From: Clostridia bacterium
GTDB taxonomy: Bacteria > Bacillota > Clostridia > Oscillospirales > Acutalibacteraceae
Assembly: GCA_017474045.1 (NCBI GenBank)
Contig: JAFUHX010000049.1
Location: forward strand, 1 to 64,000
Reading direction: 5' to 3'
Length of the DNA stretch: 64,000 nucleotides
Shown here: positions 1 to 7,349 of the stretch, piece by piece
Layout: the number at the start of each line of letters is the position of its first letter
Numbering within the stretch: position 1 is the stretch's first letter
Program-made: the position numbers and the translations under genes
Notes under the pieces: model-generated
Databases searched by the model: none
Told to the model about the DNA's origin: nothing
What the model saw: only the letters and a program-made list of their open reading frames with translations

Positions 1-1
1 C

Positions 2-199
2 TATCAGGTATATTACTCAACCAAGAAGAGCAGCGGCTTCAAGAAGGTTGCATCTTATAAAACAAATGTTACCAAAGGCTCAAAGAGCAAGCTGAAAAGC
101 GGAAAGACCTATTATTTCAAGGTCAGAGCCTATAAGAAAACCGCAAGCGGTACGGTTTATTCTTCCTGGAGCTCAGTCAAGAGCGTGAAAATTAAATAA
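2..199 (+). CDS. C-terminal end of a probable fibronectin type III-containing surface protein (partial)
   Basis: The reading frame is open from the first base and stops with TAA at 197-199, so only the last 65 residues are visible. They are rich in Tyr, Ser and Lys and read as the last strands of a fibronectin type III-like fold, with YYSTKKSSGF, SGKTYYFKVRAY and a terminal SSWSSVKSVKIK. This is the usual C-terminus of large secreted proteins of clostridia, where Fn3 modules follow catalytic or binding domains. No sortase signal or membrane segment is present in the visible part. Function cannot be named without the upstream sequence. A hairpin terminator follows directly. Confidence 0.6.
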   Translation, partial: YQVYYSTKKSSGFKKVASYKTNVTKGSKSKLKSGKTYYFKVRAYKKTASGTVYSSWSSVKSVKIK

Positions 200-205
200 G
201 CTTAT

Positions 206-247
206 GCGGCTGCTTCTGTTTAAGGAGCAGTCGCTCATGCTTTTTTT
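206..247 (+). terminator. Intrinsic terminator after the Fn3 protein
   Basis: A 9-bp stem (206-214 with 226-234, one G-U pair) is followed a few bases later by a run of seven T at 241-247. It lies just after the stop codon of the partial gene. Confidence 0.6.
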
Positions 248-363
248 GAAAAACTTTTTTTGAGAAAAAACGAGTAATTTAAAGTAAAACAAAGAAAATT
301 CAAGATTTCTAAATTTTACGGTGAAATTCTCTTGAATTTTCATGAAAAAATGCAAAAAAACTG

Positions 364-392
364 TTGACATTTGTGCGTTTTTCCTCTATATT
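364..392 (+). promoter_or_regulatory. Sigma-A promoter of the pot operon
   Basis: TTGACA at 364-369 and TATATT at 387-392 are separated by 17 bases. Transcription would start near 399-401, giving a leader of about 130 nt before potA. Confidence 0.8.
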
Positions 393-399
393 TTTACTA

Positions 400-522
400 T
401 AGATATACCCGTGGTAACCGACGAGGGAACACGTCCGAAGAGGCGGAGGTTCTTTTGGTCGGTTTTTTTCTTTGGGTAAGGTCTGTAATAATCAGCGTGC
501 GTGTCCTTCACGCAGGGAAGGG
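400..522 (+). promoter_or_regulatory. Leader with predicted attenuator before potA
   Basis: The leader contains a terminator-like element: AACCGAC (416-422) pairs with GTCGGTT (458-464), and the U-run is 463-469. GACG at 420-423 can instead pair with CGTC at 432-435, which would occupy part of the left terminator arm, so two folds exclude each other. A second hairpin (499-503 with 509-513) sits just before the ribosome site AGGGAAGGGG at about 513-522. I infer transcription attenuation, perhaps by a cationic ligand or polyamine. I could not match it to a riboswitch class. Confidence 0.5.
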
Positions 523-530
523 GATTATTA

Positions 531-1667
531 ATGGAAGAAAAATATATTATTCAGCTGAAAGATATTTCTAAAAAATTTGATGACGATGTTATTTTGGATA
601 ACATCAGCCTTAATATAAAAGACGGCGAATTTATAACCTTCTTAGGTCCGTCTGGTTGCGGAAAAACAACAACGCTGAGAATAATTGCCGGCTTTCTTGA
701 AGCCGACAGCGGACAGGTTCTTTTTGAAGGGAAAGATATCAACAGTCTGCCCCCTCATAAAAGGCAGGTCAATACTATTTTTCAAAGATATCAGCTTTTT
801 CCCCATCTGAATGTTTATGAAAACATTGCTTTCGGACTTCGCAATAAAAAGGTTAACGGAAAGAAGCTCAAAGAAAAAGAAATCAGCAAAAAGGTTAAAG
901 AAATGCTTGCTCTTGTTAACCTTAACGGTTTTGAAAGAAGAGATACTGCTCTTCTTTCCGGTGGACAGCAGCAACGCGTTGCCATTGCGAGAGCTCTTGC
1001 TGTTGAGCCGAGAGTTCTTCTCCTTGATGAACCCCTTGCTGCTCTTGACCTTAAGCTTAGAAAAGATATGCAGGTTGAGCTTAAAAACATTCAGAAACGC
1101 TTGGGAATAACCTTTATTTTTGTAACTCACGATCAGCAGGAAGCTCTTTCTATGTCTGACACCGTTGTTGTTATGAATGAGGGAAAAATTCAGCAAATCG
1201 GTTCACCGATTGATATCTATAATGAGCCTAAAAATGCTTTTGTAGCCGATTTTATCGGTGAAAGCAATATTCTTGACGGAATAATGCTCGATGACTTTAA
1301 AGCCAAATTTTCAGGCGCAGTTTTTCAATGTCTTGATAAAGGCTTCAAAGCCAAAGAGAGCGTTGATATTGTTATTCGTCCCGAAGATGTTGATGTGGTT
1401 CCCGTTGAAGAAGGAATGATCAGCGGAGTTATCACCTCAAACACCTTTAAAGGCGTTCATTTTGAAATGATTGTTGACATTCAGAATTTCAAATGGATGA
1501 TTGAAACAACCGATTATTATCCTGTGGGAACAAAAATCGGAATAAAAATTGATCCAGACTCAATTCATGTAATGAAAAAATCAAAATATTCCGGTCTTTA
1601 CGGAGACTACAGCTCCTTCAGCGATGAGCTTGAACATCTTTCCGATATTGAGGTTGAGGAGGAGTGA
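531..1667 (+). CDS. potA: Spermidine/putrescine ABC transporter ATPase PotA
   Basis: This is the ATP-hydrolysing subunit of a polyamine importer, on the cytoplasmic face of the membrane. The 378-residue protein shows Walker [10 protein letters not shown] (about 39-47), a Q-loop FQRYQLFPH (84-92), signature LSGGQ (142-146), Walker B VLLLDEP (162-168) and the switch histidine in FVTHDQ (about 200). A TOBE-type regulatory domain fills the last 100 residues, which is the PotA/MalK layout. I chose ATG 531 because AGGGAAGGGG lies just upstream and family members begin there; a GTG at 501 would add ten unmatched residues. potB follows after three bases. Assignment to polyamines rests on the potABCD order and the PotD-like binding protein. 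Confidence 0.92.
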   Translation: MEEKYIIQLKDISKKFDDDVILDNISLNIKDGEFITFLGPSGCGKTTTLRIIAGFLEADSGQVLFEGKDINSLPPHKRQVNTIFQRYQLFPHLNVYENIAFGLRNKKVNGKKLKEKEISKKVKEMLALVNLNGFERRDTALLSGGQQQRVAIARALAVEPRVLLLDEPLAALDLKLRKDMQVELKNIQKRLGITFIFVTHDQQEALSMSDTVVVMNEGKIQQIGSPIDIYNEPKNAFVADFIGESNILDGIMLDDFKAKFSGAVFQCLDKGFKAKESVDIVIRPEDVDVVPVEEGMISGVITSNTFKGVHFEMIVDIQNFKWMIETTDYYPVGTKIGIKIDPDSIHVMKKSKYSGLYGDYSSFSDELEHLSDIEVEEE

Positions 1668-1670
1668 TAA

Positions 1671-2492
1671 ATGAAAAAAATATCTAAACAGTTTGTTGCT
1701 TCGCCATACTTGGTCTGGGCAATAGTTTTCATTGTTGTTCCGCTGTTTTTTGTTCTTTATTATTCTGTAACAGACGCAAACGGAAATTTTACCTTTGAAC
1801 ATATTCTTGACATTGTTAAATATAAAGACATAATGCTCAACTCAATCTGGCTTGGCTTTATTGCGACGGTAATCAGCCTTGTAATATCCTATCCTCTGGC
1901 TTATATCATGGCGCGAAGCTCAGCTAATGTTCAAAGAACAATGATGATTCTTGTCATGCTCCCAATGTGGATGAATCTTTTAATAAGAACCTATTCCTTA
2001 ATGATTCTTCTTCAGGATACGGGAATAATCAACAGCGTTCTTTCGTTTCTGAAGCTTCCGAATGTTCACATGATTAACACTCAGGGTGCTGTTGTTCTCG
2101 GAATGGTTTATAACTATATTCCTTATATGCTTTTGCCTCTCTATTCAATAATGGCAAAAATTGATCATGGTCTTATTGAGGCTGCCGAAGATCTGGGTGC
2201 AAATAAGCTCAAGGTAATCAGCAAGGTAATTTTCCCCTTGAGTCTTCCCGGAATCGCTTCAGGCTTTACAATGGTGTTTGTTCCTTCGGTTTCAACCTTC
2301 TACATTTCAAAAAAGCTTGGCGGAAATGCTTTTTCACTTATTGGTGACGTTATTGAAATGCAGTTCAAAGCCTCAAATAACTATAATCTCGGTTCTGCGC
2401 TGTCTCTTGTTTTAATGTTTATGATAATAATCTGCATGGCAGTAATGAATCGCTTTACAGGTGACGATGACGATGGAGGTGTTTTAATATGA
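1671..2492 (+). CDS. potB: Spermidine/putrescine ABC transporter permease PotB
   Basis: This is a 273-residue integral membrane permease with about six hydrophobic segments. The EAA loop EAAEDLGANKLKVISKV contacts the ATPase. With PotC it forms the membrane channel of the polyamine importer. A GAGGAGTG ribosome site overlaps the end of potA, and the last bases overlap the potC start as ATGA, so the genes should be translationally coupled. The acidic DDDD-containing C-terminus is short and cytoplasmic. Confidence 0.9.
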   Translation: MKKISKQFVASPYLVWAIVFIVVPLFFVLYYSVTDANGNFTFEHILDIVKYKDIMLNSIWLGFIATVISLVISYPLAYIMARSSANVQRTMMILVMLPMWMNLLIRTYSLMILLQDTGIINSVLSFLKLPNVHMINTQGAVVLGMVYNYIPYMLLPLYSIMAKIDHGLIEAAEDLGANKLKVISKVIFPLSLPGIASGFTMVFVPSVSTFYISKKLGGNAFSLIGDVIEMQFKASNNYNLGSALSLVLMFMIIICMAVMNRFTGDDDDGGVLI

Positions 2493-3325
2493 AAAGAAAA
2501 ATGTCTCCCATGTCGAAGCTATATGTTGCTCTGATATTTTTGTTTCTTTATGCGCCAATAATTGTAATGATCGTTTTTTCTTTCAACGACAGCGCAAGCA
2601 CCAGCGTAATGAGAGGGGTTTCTCTTCGTTGGTATAAATCGCTTTTAAATGATTCAGCAACGATTCAGTCGCTTTATAACACGCTGATTTTGGCGGTTAC
2701 TTCTTCTCTTTCTGCAACAGTAATGGGAACTGCTGCCGCTGTTGGAATTAATTCATTCAGAAAAAAATGGGTCAGAAAAACCACAATGAGTGTAACAAAC
2801 ATTCCAATGATGAATCCTGAAATTGTAACAGGTATTTCAATGATGCTTTTGTTTGTTTCCGTTGCAAAGCTTGTTGGAGTAACAGATGCTCTTGGTTTCT
2901 GGACAATGCTTATTGCCCATATAACCTTTAACCTTCCTTATGTAATTTTGTCTGTTCTTCCCAAGCTTCGCCAGATGGATCCCCATTTGCCTGAGGCAGC
3001 AATGGATTTGGGTTGCACTCCTCTTCAGGCTTTTTTCAAAGTTACAATCCCTTCAATTTCAACTGGAATTGTTTCGGGAATGATGATGTCTTTCACCTTG
3101 TCTCTTGATGACTTTGTAATCAGCTATTTTACACAGGGACCAACCTTTGAAACTTTGCCCATCAGAATTTTTTCGATGACAAAAAAACGAGTAACCCCTG
3201 ATATGTATGCTCTTTCAACTCTGATTTTTGTTGCAATTCTCTTTCTTCTTATTTTGCTCAATGTTTCTCAGGTCAGAGGCGAGAAAAGGCTGAAAAATAA
3301 GCTTGATAAGGGGGCAAAACAATGA
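2489..3325 (+). CDS. potC: Spermidine/putrescine ABC transporter permease PotC
   Basis: This is the second permease of the importer, 278 residues with about six membrane spans and the EAA loop EAAMDLGCTPLQAFFKV. The motif SLDDFVISYF, typical of PotC-type permeases, is present at about 205-214. It overlaps potB at its start and potD at its end by ATGA junctions. The gene order ATPase, two permeases, binding protein matches the standard pot operon. Confidence 0.9.
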   Translation: MKRKMSPMSKLYVALIFLFLYAPIIVMIVFSFNDSASTSVMRGVSLRWYKSLLNDSATIQSLYNTLILAVTSSLSATVMGTAAAVGINSFRKKWVRKTTMSVTNIPMMNPEIVTGISMMLLFVSVAKLVGVTDALGFWTMLIAHITFNLPYVILSVLPKLRQMDPHLPEAAMDLGCTPLQAFFKVTIPSISTGIVSGMMMSFTLSLDDFVISYFTQGPTFETLPIRIFSMTKKRVTPDMYALSTLIFVAILFLLILLNVSQVRGEKRLKNKLDKGAKQ

Positions 3326-4539
3326 AAAAACCGATTTTGTTTTTAGCTGTTGTTTTCATTTTGTGTTCTCTTTTTGCTGTAAACGGTCTTGCCTATGAGA
3401 ACGAAGAATTCTATAGCGGTGCCGAAAAAGGTGAGGTTATTAATGTTTTTAATTGGGGTGAATATATCAGCGATACCTATGAAGACGGACTTTTAGATGT
3501 CAATAAGGAGTTTGAAAAACTCACCGGAATCAAGGTTAATTATGTTACCTTTGAAAGCAATGAAGATATGTATGCCAAAATAAAAAACGGCGGCGCAAGC
3601 TATGATATAATCATTCCTTCAGATTATATGATTGAAAGAATGATCAGCGAAGATCTTCTTATTTCTTTTGATCCCGAAACGCTTCCTAATTATAAATACA
3701 TTTCTGAGAAATATAAGAATATGTATTATGATGAGAATAACAGCTTTTCTGTTCCCTATAATGTGGGAATGGTCGGTCTTATTTATAATACTAAACTTGT
3801 TAAGGAAGAGCCGACAAGCTGGAAGATTATGTGGGATGAAAAATATAGCGGAAAAATTCTTATGATTGATAATCCGCGAGATGCCTTCGGAATTGCTCAG
3901 AAGCTTCTCGGCTATTCTCTCAATTCAACTGATGAAAAGGAAATGGGCGACGTTGCTCAGCTCCTCATTGATCAGAAGCCTCTTTTGCAGTCTTATGTTA
4001 TGGATGAGATCTTCGATAAAATGGAATCAGGAGAGGCAGCGATGGCTCCGTATTATGTGGGTGACTACATAATTATGAAAGAAGTTAACCCTGACCTTGC
4101 TTTCGTATATCCGAAAGAAGGCGTTAATATCTTTGTTGATGCTGTTTGCATACCAAAAACAGCTCAGAATGTTGATGCTGCTTTAAAATATATTAACTTC
4201 CTTTTAGATCCTCAGGTTGCTCTCAGCAATGCTTTATATATCGGTTATGCTACACCTAACACGGCAGTTCTTGAAATGGAAGAATACAGTGATTTTGCTT
4301 CAAATCAATATCTGTATCCCTCTGAAGAAAACATGCCGGATACTGAGTATTTCCACAACTTACCTCAGGAGTCGCTTTTGATGCTGTCGCAGCTTTGGAA
4401 CGACATCAAGGTTGCCGGAAACAGTATTACTCATATATATGTTTCTTTTGGTGTTATCGGAGCTGTTATCTTAATTGGCGCTGTTTATTCAACCATTAAA
4501 AAGAAGAAGCGCGAATATTGGTATGACCACTGTGAATAA
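3322..4539 (+). CDS. potD: Spermidine/putrescine-binding protein PotD with C-terminal membrane anchor
   Basis: This is the extracytoplasmic substrate-binding protein of the importer, 405 residues. It has a signal peptide (about 1-24) with a plausible cleavage after GLA, and the PotD/PotF-type start NVFNWGEYI. Most Gram-positive binding proteins are lipoproteins, but I see no lipobox cysteine at the cleavage site. Instead the C-terminus carries a hydrophobic segment at about 372-392 followed by KKKKREYWYDHCE. I infer that the receptor is tethered by this C-terminal helix next to the permeases. It is the last gene of the operon, followed by a strong hairpin. Confidence 0.88.
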   Translation: MKKPILFLAVVFILCSLFAVNGLAYENEEFYSGAEKGEVINVFNWGEYISDTYEDGLLDVNKEFEKLTGIKVNYVTFESNEDMYAKIKNGGASYDIIIPSDYMIERMISEDLLISFDPETLPNYKYISEKYKNMYYDENNSFSVPYNVGMVGLIYNTKLVKEEPTSWKIMWDEKYSGKILMIDNPRDAFGIAQKLLGYSLNSTDEKEMGDVAQLLIDQKPLLQSYVMDEIFDKMESGEAAMAPYYVGDYIIMKEVNPDLAFVYPKEGVNIFVDAVCIPKTAQNVDAALKYINFLLDPQVALSNALYIGYATPNTAVLEMEEYSDFASNQYLYPSEENMPDTEYFHNLPQESLLMLSQLWNDIKVAGNSITHIYVSFGVIGAVILIGAVYSTIKKKKREYWYDHCE

Positions 4540-4543
4540 AATA

Positions 4544-4578
4544 AAACCTATGTAGCTTTAGACTGCATAGGTTTTTTT
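4544..4578 (+). terminator. Terminator after potD
   Basis: A 12-bp stem (4544-4555 with 4563-4574, one G-U pair) with a 7-base loop runs into a T tract. The A-rich left flank makes it usable by the converging yifB transcript too. Confidence 0.8.
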
Positions 4579-4587
4579 ATGTATGAT

Positions 4588-6120
4588 TTATTCATTCCAG
4601 AATTTTCGGTCAAGGCTTCTGTATTGAACAGCCTCAGAAACGTGTTCAAACAGAATATTTTCGCTGCCTTCAAGATCAGCGATCGTTCTGGCAACTCTTA
4701 AAATTTTGTCATAAGCTCTTGCCGAAAGACCAAGAACCTCAAAGCTTCTTTCAAGCATTTCTTTAGATTTCTGATCAAGCTTGCAAAAACGGCGGGTGAG
4801 GGCAGGTGTCATTTTGCCATTGCAGGTAATTCCTGTTCCTTCAAGTCGCTTTTGCTGAATTTTTCTGGCTTTGTCAACTCTCTTTTTTATCTCAGCAGAG
4901 CTTTCGGCGGGTTCATCGTCAGAAAGCTTTTTAAAATCAACCTGCGGAACCTCAATGTGAATGTCTAATCTGTCAAGAAGAGGGCCGCTGACCTTGGCAA
5001 GATATTTTGACGGTGCTTTTCCGGGGCAGGTGCATTTCTTTGTTGGATGTCCGTAATATCCGCAAGGGCAGGGGTTCATTGCGCAGACGAGCATAACATC
5101 GCAGGGATATGTAAGTGTCCCTGAAACTCTTGAAATGGTAATTTTTCCGTCTTCAAGAGGTTGGCGCAAAACCTCCATGGAAACTCTTGGAAATTCCGGA
5201 AGCTCATCAAGAAACAAAACTCCATGATGAGAAAGGCTCAGCTCACCCGGTCTCGGAATTCTTCCGCCTCCTGAAAGACCTGCAGCTGAAATCGTGTGGT
5301 GCGGCGAACGGAAAGGTCGGGACTTTATTAGTGAAATATTGTCGTCCAAAACTCCTGCTATTGAAAATATTTTCGTTGTTTCAAGGCTTTCTTCAAAGGT
5401 CATATCAGGAAGAATTGAAGGAATTCTTTTTGCAAGCATGCTTTTACCTGAACCCGGTGGTCCGATCATCAATGTGTTGTGTCCTCCGGCAGCAGCGATT
5501 TCCAATGCTCTTTTTACCTGAAACTGACCTTTAACATCTGCAAAATCAAACATCAATTCAGATGGATATTCATATTCTCCGTAATAGCTTCTATCAACAG
5601 GACTGATTTTTGTTTTACCCTGAAGATGACTAATTAAAGTTTTAACGTCTTTAACAGGATAAACGCTGATTCCGCTGACAACACAGCATTCGCTGGCGTT
5701 TTCAACGGGAACAAAGATTTTTTCAATTCCTGCTTCCTTTGCGTGAATTACCATGGGAAGAGCGCCGTTAATCTTCTTGATTTTGCCGCTTAAAGAAAGT
5801 TCACCAATAAAAGCGCAGGAAGAAACGTCGGCTGTCAGTTGGTTCGTTGCAAGCATTAAAGCAACAAGAATGGGAAGGTCATAAACCGGTCCTTCCTTCT
5901 TTTTGTCAGCCGGTGAAAGATTGACGGTTATTCTTGTGCAGGGGTAGTCAAACTTGCTGTTTTTCATAGCAGAGCGAACTCTGTCTCTTGATTCGCTGAC
6001 TGCTGTGTCAGGAAGACCGACAATGTCAAATCTGGCAAGTCCCATTTCAAGCGAAGCTTCAACGCCAACAGAATATGTATTCATTCCGAAAAGACCAATG
6101 CTGTTAACCTTAGCAAACAT
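4588..6120 (-). CDS. YifB/ComM-family Mg-chelatase-like AAA+ ATPase
   Basis: This is a 510-residue AAA+ protein of the YifB/ComM family. ComM of naturally transformable bacteria promotes branch migration during DNA uptake; the role of the family in other bacteria is less clear. An N-terminal Lon/ChlI-like domain (about 1-165) is followed by Walker A GPPGSGKSMLAKR (220-232), Walker B with GVLFLDELPEF, and a cysteine cluster CPCGYYGHPTKKCTC. I chose the ATG at 6120 because AGGTGAT lies before it and the family begins MFAKV; the longer frame to 6168 has no ribosome site. It is a single gene convergent with potD. Confidence 0.9.
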   Translation of the reverse strand: MFAKVNSIGLFGMNTYSVGVEASLEMGLARFDIVGLPDTAVSESRDRVRSAMKNSKFDYPCTRITVNLSPADKKKEGPVYDLPILVALMLATNQLTADVSSCAFIGELSLSGKIKKINGALPMVIHAKEAGIEKIFVPVENASECCVVSGISVYPVKDVKTLISHLQGKTKISPVDRSYYGEYEYPSELMFDFADVKGQFQVKRALEIAAAGGHNTLMIGPPGSGKSMLAKRIPSILPDMTFEESLETTKIFSIAGVLDDNISLIKSRPFRSPHHTISAAGLSGGGRIPRPGELSLSHHGVLFLDELPEFPRVSMEVLRQPLEDGKITISRVSGTLTYPCDVMLVCAMNPCPCGYYGHPTKKCTCPGKAPSKYLAKVSGPLLDRLDIHIEVPQVDFKKLSDDEPAESSAEIKKRVDKARKIQQKRLEGTGITCNGKMTPALTRRFCKLDQKSKEMLERSFEVLGLSARAYDKILRVARTIADLEGSENILFEHVSEAVQYRSLDRKFWNE

Positions 6121-6168
6121 ATAATCACCTGATTTTTTTATTCTCAGATTATTATACACGCTTTTCAT

Positions 6169-6279
6169 AAAAAAGAAAATACTTTTTAGTTAACAGAGAA
6201 CAAAATAAACAGATTTTTTTATTTTTTTAAACTGTATATTAATATTTATTAATTATGTACTTTTTATTAACGATTTGTC
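6169..6279. other. Intergenic stretch between yifB and the peptide array
   Basis: This very AT-rich region has no ORF with a ribosome site. A TATAAT on the minus strand (6156-6151) may be the -10 box of yifB, but its -35 is poor. Confidence 0.4.
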
Positions 6280-6308
6280 TTGACAATGAATATCTTTTGT
6301 AGTAATAT
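6280..6308 (+). promoter_or_regulatory. Promoter of peptide genes 1 and 2
   Basis: TTGACA (6280-6285) and TAATAT (6303-6308) have a 17-base spacer. The leader to the first peptide gene is about 50 nt. Confidence 0.8.
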
Positions 6309-6366
6309 TTAAGCAGAAGGTGGAAACACCTATCTGAATATTTATTTTTTATGGAGGATTAATACT

Positions 6367-6507
6367 ATGGGCGAAGCTTACAACGTACTTCAAAAAATTC
6401 TTGACGTTTACAAACAGGTAATCGAAGCAATTATGAAAGTTTTTGATTCATTCAAAACAGCTTTCGGCGGCGAAGAAGCTGAAGATGGCGAAGCTGCTGA
6501 AGCATAA
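6367..6507 (+). CDS. Small peptide 1 of array: 46 aa, amphipathic helix with acidic tail
   Basis: A GGAGG at 6353-6357 stands correctly before ATG 6367. The 46-residue product starts MGEAYNVLQKILDVYKQVIE. Residues 1-33 have hydrophobic residues at helical spacing (L8, I11, L12, V18, I19, I22, V25, F26, F29, F33) with four Lys balanced by four acidic residues. Residues 34-46 are Gly, Ala and Glu/Asp only. By count the net charge is about -6. There is no Cys, no signal peptide and no Gly-Gly leader motif. It shares its promoter with peptide 2. I do not recognise the family; a secreted or membrane-surface peptide is only inference. Confidence 0.75.
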   Translation: MGEAYNVLQKILDVYKQVIEAIMKVFDSFKTAFGGEEAEDGEAAEA

Positions 6508-6545
6508 TTGTCTTTAACTTATTATTATTTTAGGAGGATATTCTA

Positions 6546-6659
6546 ATGGCTGAACTTTACGACAAAATTATGGAGTTTCTCACAAAAATCCTTGCTTTCA
6601 TCGAATCTCTTCAGGAAAAATTTGCTCCCGTAGAAGACGAAGAGAGTGCTGAAGCATAA
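6546..6659 (+). CDS. Small peptide 2 of array: 37 aa, amphipathic helix with acidic tail
   Basis: AGGAGG precedes ATG 6546, which lies 38 bases after the stop of peptide 1. The 37-residue product starts MAELYDKIMEFLTKILAFIE. An amphipathic helix (2-26) is followed by Pro and an acidic end, APVEDEESAEA. Net charge is about -7 and there is no Cys. Both this peptide and peptide 1 end in an Ala-Glu-Ala tail, so the two look like diverged copies cotranscribed from one promoter. A clean hairpin terminator begins 14 bases after the stop. Confidence 0.75.
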   Translation: MAELYDKIMEFLTKILAFIESLQEKFAPVEDEESAEA

Positions 6660-6672
6660 GCTTTAAAACTCA

Positions 6673-6697
6673 GGGTCGGTACGCCGACCCTTTTTTT
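6673..6697 (+). terminator. Terminator of peptide unit 1-2
   Basis: A perfect 7-bp GC-rich stem GGGTCGG/CCGACCC with a TACG loop is followed by seven T. Confidence 0.9.
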
Positions 6698-6720
6698 ATT
6701 CACTTTTTGTTCATAAACTA

Positions 6721-6748
6721 TTGACTTTTTAATTTATTATGATAAAAT
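6721..6748 (+). promoter_or_regulatory. Promoter of peptide gene 3
   Basis: TTGACT (6721-6726) and TAAAAT (6743-6748) have a 16-base spacer. Confidence 0.65.
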
Positions 6749-6798
6749 AAAACTATCAAAAAGCGAAGGCTTTTTAATTTATTTTGGAGGTGTTAGAC

Positions 6799-6936
6799 AT
6801 GAGCATTGATTTTGAAGCCATTCTTGAAAAACTCTGGATTGCTATTACTCAGATTCTTACAGCTGTTCTTCCCGATGCTGTTTTTGATCGTCTTGCAGCT
6901 GTTCCCATGCCCATCGAAGATGATATGGCTCTTTAA
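6799..6936 (+). CDS. Small peptide 3 of array: 45 aa, hydrophobic helix, C-terminus shared with peptide 4
   Basis: GGAGG precedes ATG 6799 by a standard distance. The 45-residue product begins MSIDFEAILEKLWIAITQIL and is more hydrophobic than peptides 1 and 2. Its last 18 residues, VFDRLAAVPMPIEDDMAL, are identical to those of peptide 4, and the DNA is identical over the last 57 bases including the stop. Net charge is about -6 and there is no Cys. It has its own promoter and terminator. No function is assigned; the invariant tail next to a diverged helix suggests that the tail is what a partner recognises. Confidence 0.75.
   Translation: MSIDFEAILEKLWIAITQILTAVLPDAVFDRLAAVPMPIEDDMAL
6880..6936 (+). 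repeat. 57-bp direct repeat, copy 1 (3' end of peptide gene 3)
   Basis: It is identical base for base to 7154-7210. The identity ends sharply at the stop codon, and upstream matching is only patchy (a 13-base CAGCTGTTCTTCC block). Confidence 0.95.
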
Positions 6937-6947
6937 TTAAAAAAATG

Positions 6948-6976
6948 AACGCTTGTTTTCAAGCGTTTATTATTTT
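6948..6976 (+). terminator. Terminator of peptide gene 3
   Basis: An 8-bp stem AACGCTTG/CAAGCGTT with a TTTT loop is followed by a T-rich tail. Confidence 0.8.
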
Positions 6977-6999
6977 TAATGGAATGTTTAATTTTTTTA

Positions 7000-7028
7000 T
7001 TGACTTTTTATTCTAAACTTGATAGAAT
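7000..7028 (+). promoter_or_regulatory. Promoter of peptide gene 4
   Basis: TTGACT (7000-7005) and TAGAAT (7023-7028) have a 17-base spacer. Confidence 0.75.
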
Positions 7029-7069
7029 TAAACGAATGGATTTTTCCATAATTTTACATGGAGGTAGTA

Positions 7070-7210
7070 ATGATGAACTTTGATGTTAATTCACTCATCG
7101 AAATGGTTTGGAACTTCCTTGCAAAAGTTCTTGCAGCTGTTCTTCCTGCAGAAGTTTTTGATCGTCTTGCAGCTGTTCCCATGCCCATCGAAGATGATAT
7201 GGCTCTTTAA
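7070..7210 (+). CDS. Small peptide 4 of array: 46 aa, paralogue of peptide 3
   Basis: GGAGG lies at 7060-7064, before two in-frame ATG codons (7070 and 7073); I list the first, but the second is equally possible. The product reads MMNFDVNSLIEMVWNFLAKV and then a hydrophobic stretch, ending in the same 18-residue tail as peptide 3. The N-terminal helices of the two differ strongly although LAAVLP/LTAVLP aligns. Net charge is about -5 and there is no Cys. It is a single transcription unit with its own promoter and terminator. This is a tandem duplicate whose helix has diverged, or whose tail has been homogenised. Confidence 0.75.
   Translation: MMNFDVNSLIEMVWNFLAKVLAAVLPAEVFDRLAAVPMPIEDDMAL
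7154..7210 (+). repeat. 57-bp direct repeat, copy 2 (3' end of peptide gene 4)
   Basis: It is identical to 6880-6936. The copies are 274 bases apart. Confidence 0.95.
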
Positions 7211-7222
7211 TTTTTAAAACGG

Positions 7223-7252
7223 ACCTTCGCTTCGGCGGAGGTTTTGTTTTTT
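7223..7252 (+). terminator. Terminator of peptide gene 4
   Basis: An 8-bp stem ACCTTCGC/GCGGAGGT (one G-U pair) with a TTCG tetraloop is followed by TTTGTTTTTT. Confidence 0.85.
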
Positions 7253-7279
7253 AATAAAGTTATTTTTTTGGAAAAAATA

Positions 7280-7308
7280 TTGACATATTCTGCCGTTTTG
7301 TGTAACAT
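7280..7308 (+). promoter_or_regulatory. Promoter of peptide gene 5
   Basis: A perfect TTGACA (7280-7285) and TAACAT (7303-7308) have a 17-base spacer. Confidence 0.75.
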
Positions 7309-7349
7309 AAAAACAGGCAGTAGCCAAAATTAATACGGAGGTAAATACG

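Noticed and set aside
400..480. Assignment of the pot leader to a named riboswitch
   Set aside because: Short matches to guanidine-type motifs (CCGACGAGG) are not enough without a covariance search.
642..1196. A 184-codon minus-strand ORF inside potA
   Set aside because: It is the shadow of a clearly coding gene; it lacks a ribosome site and any family match.
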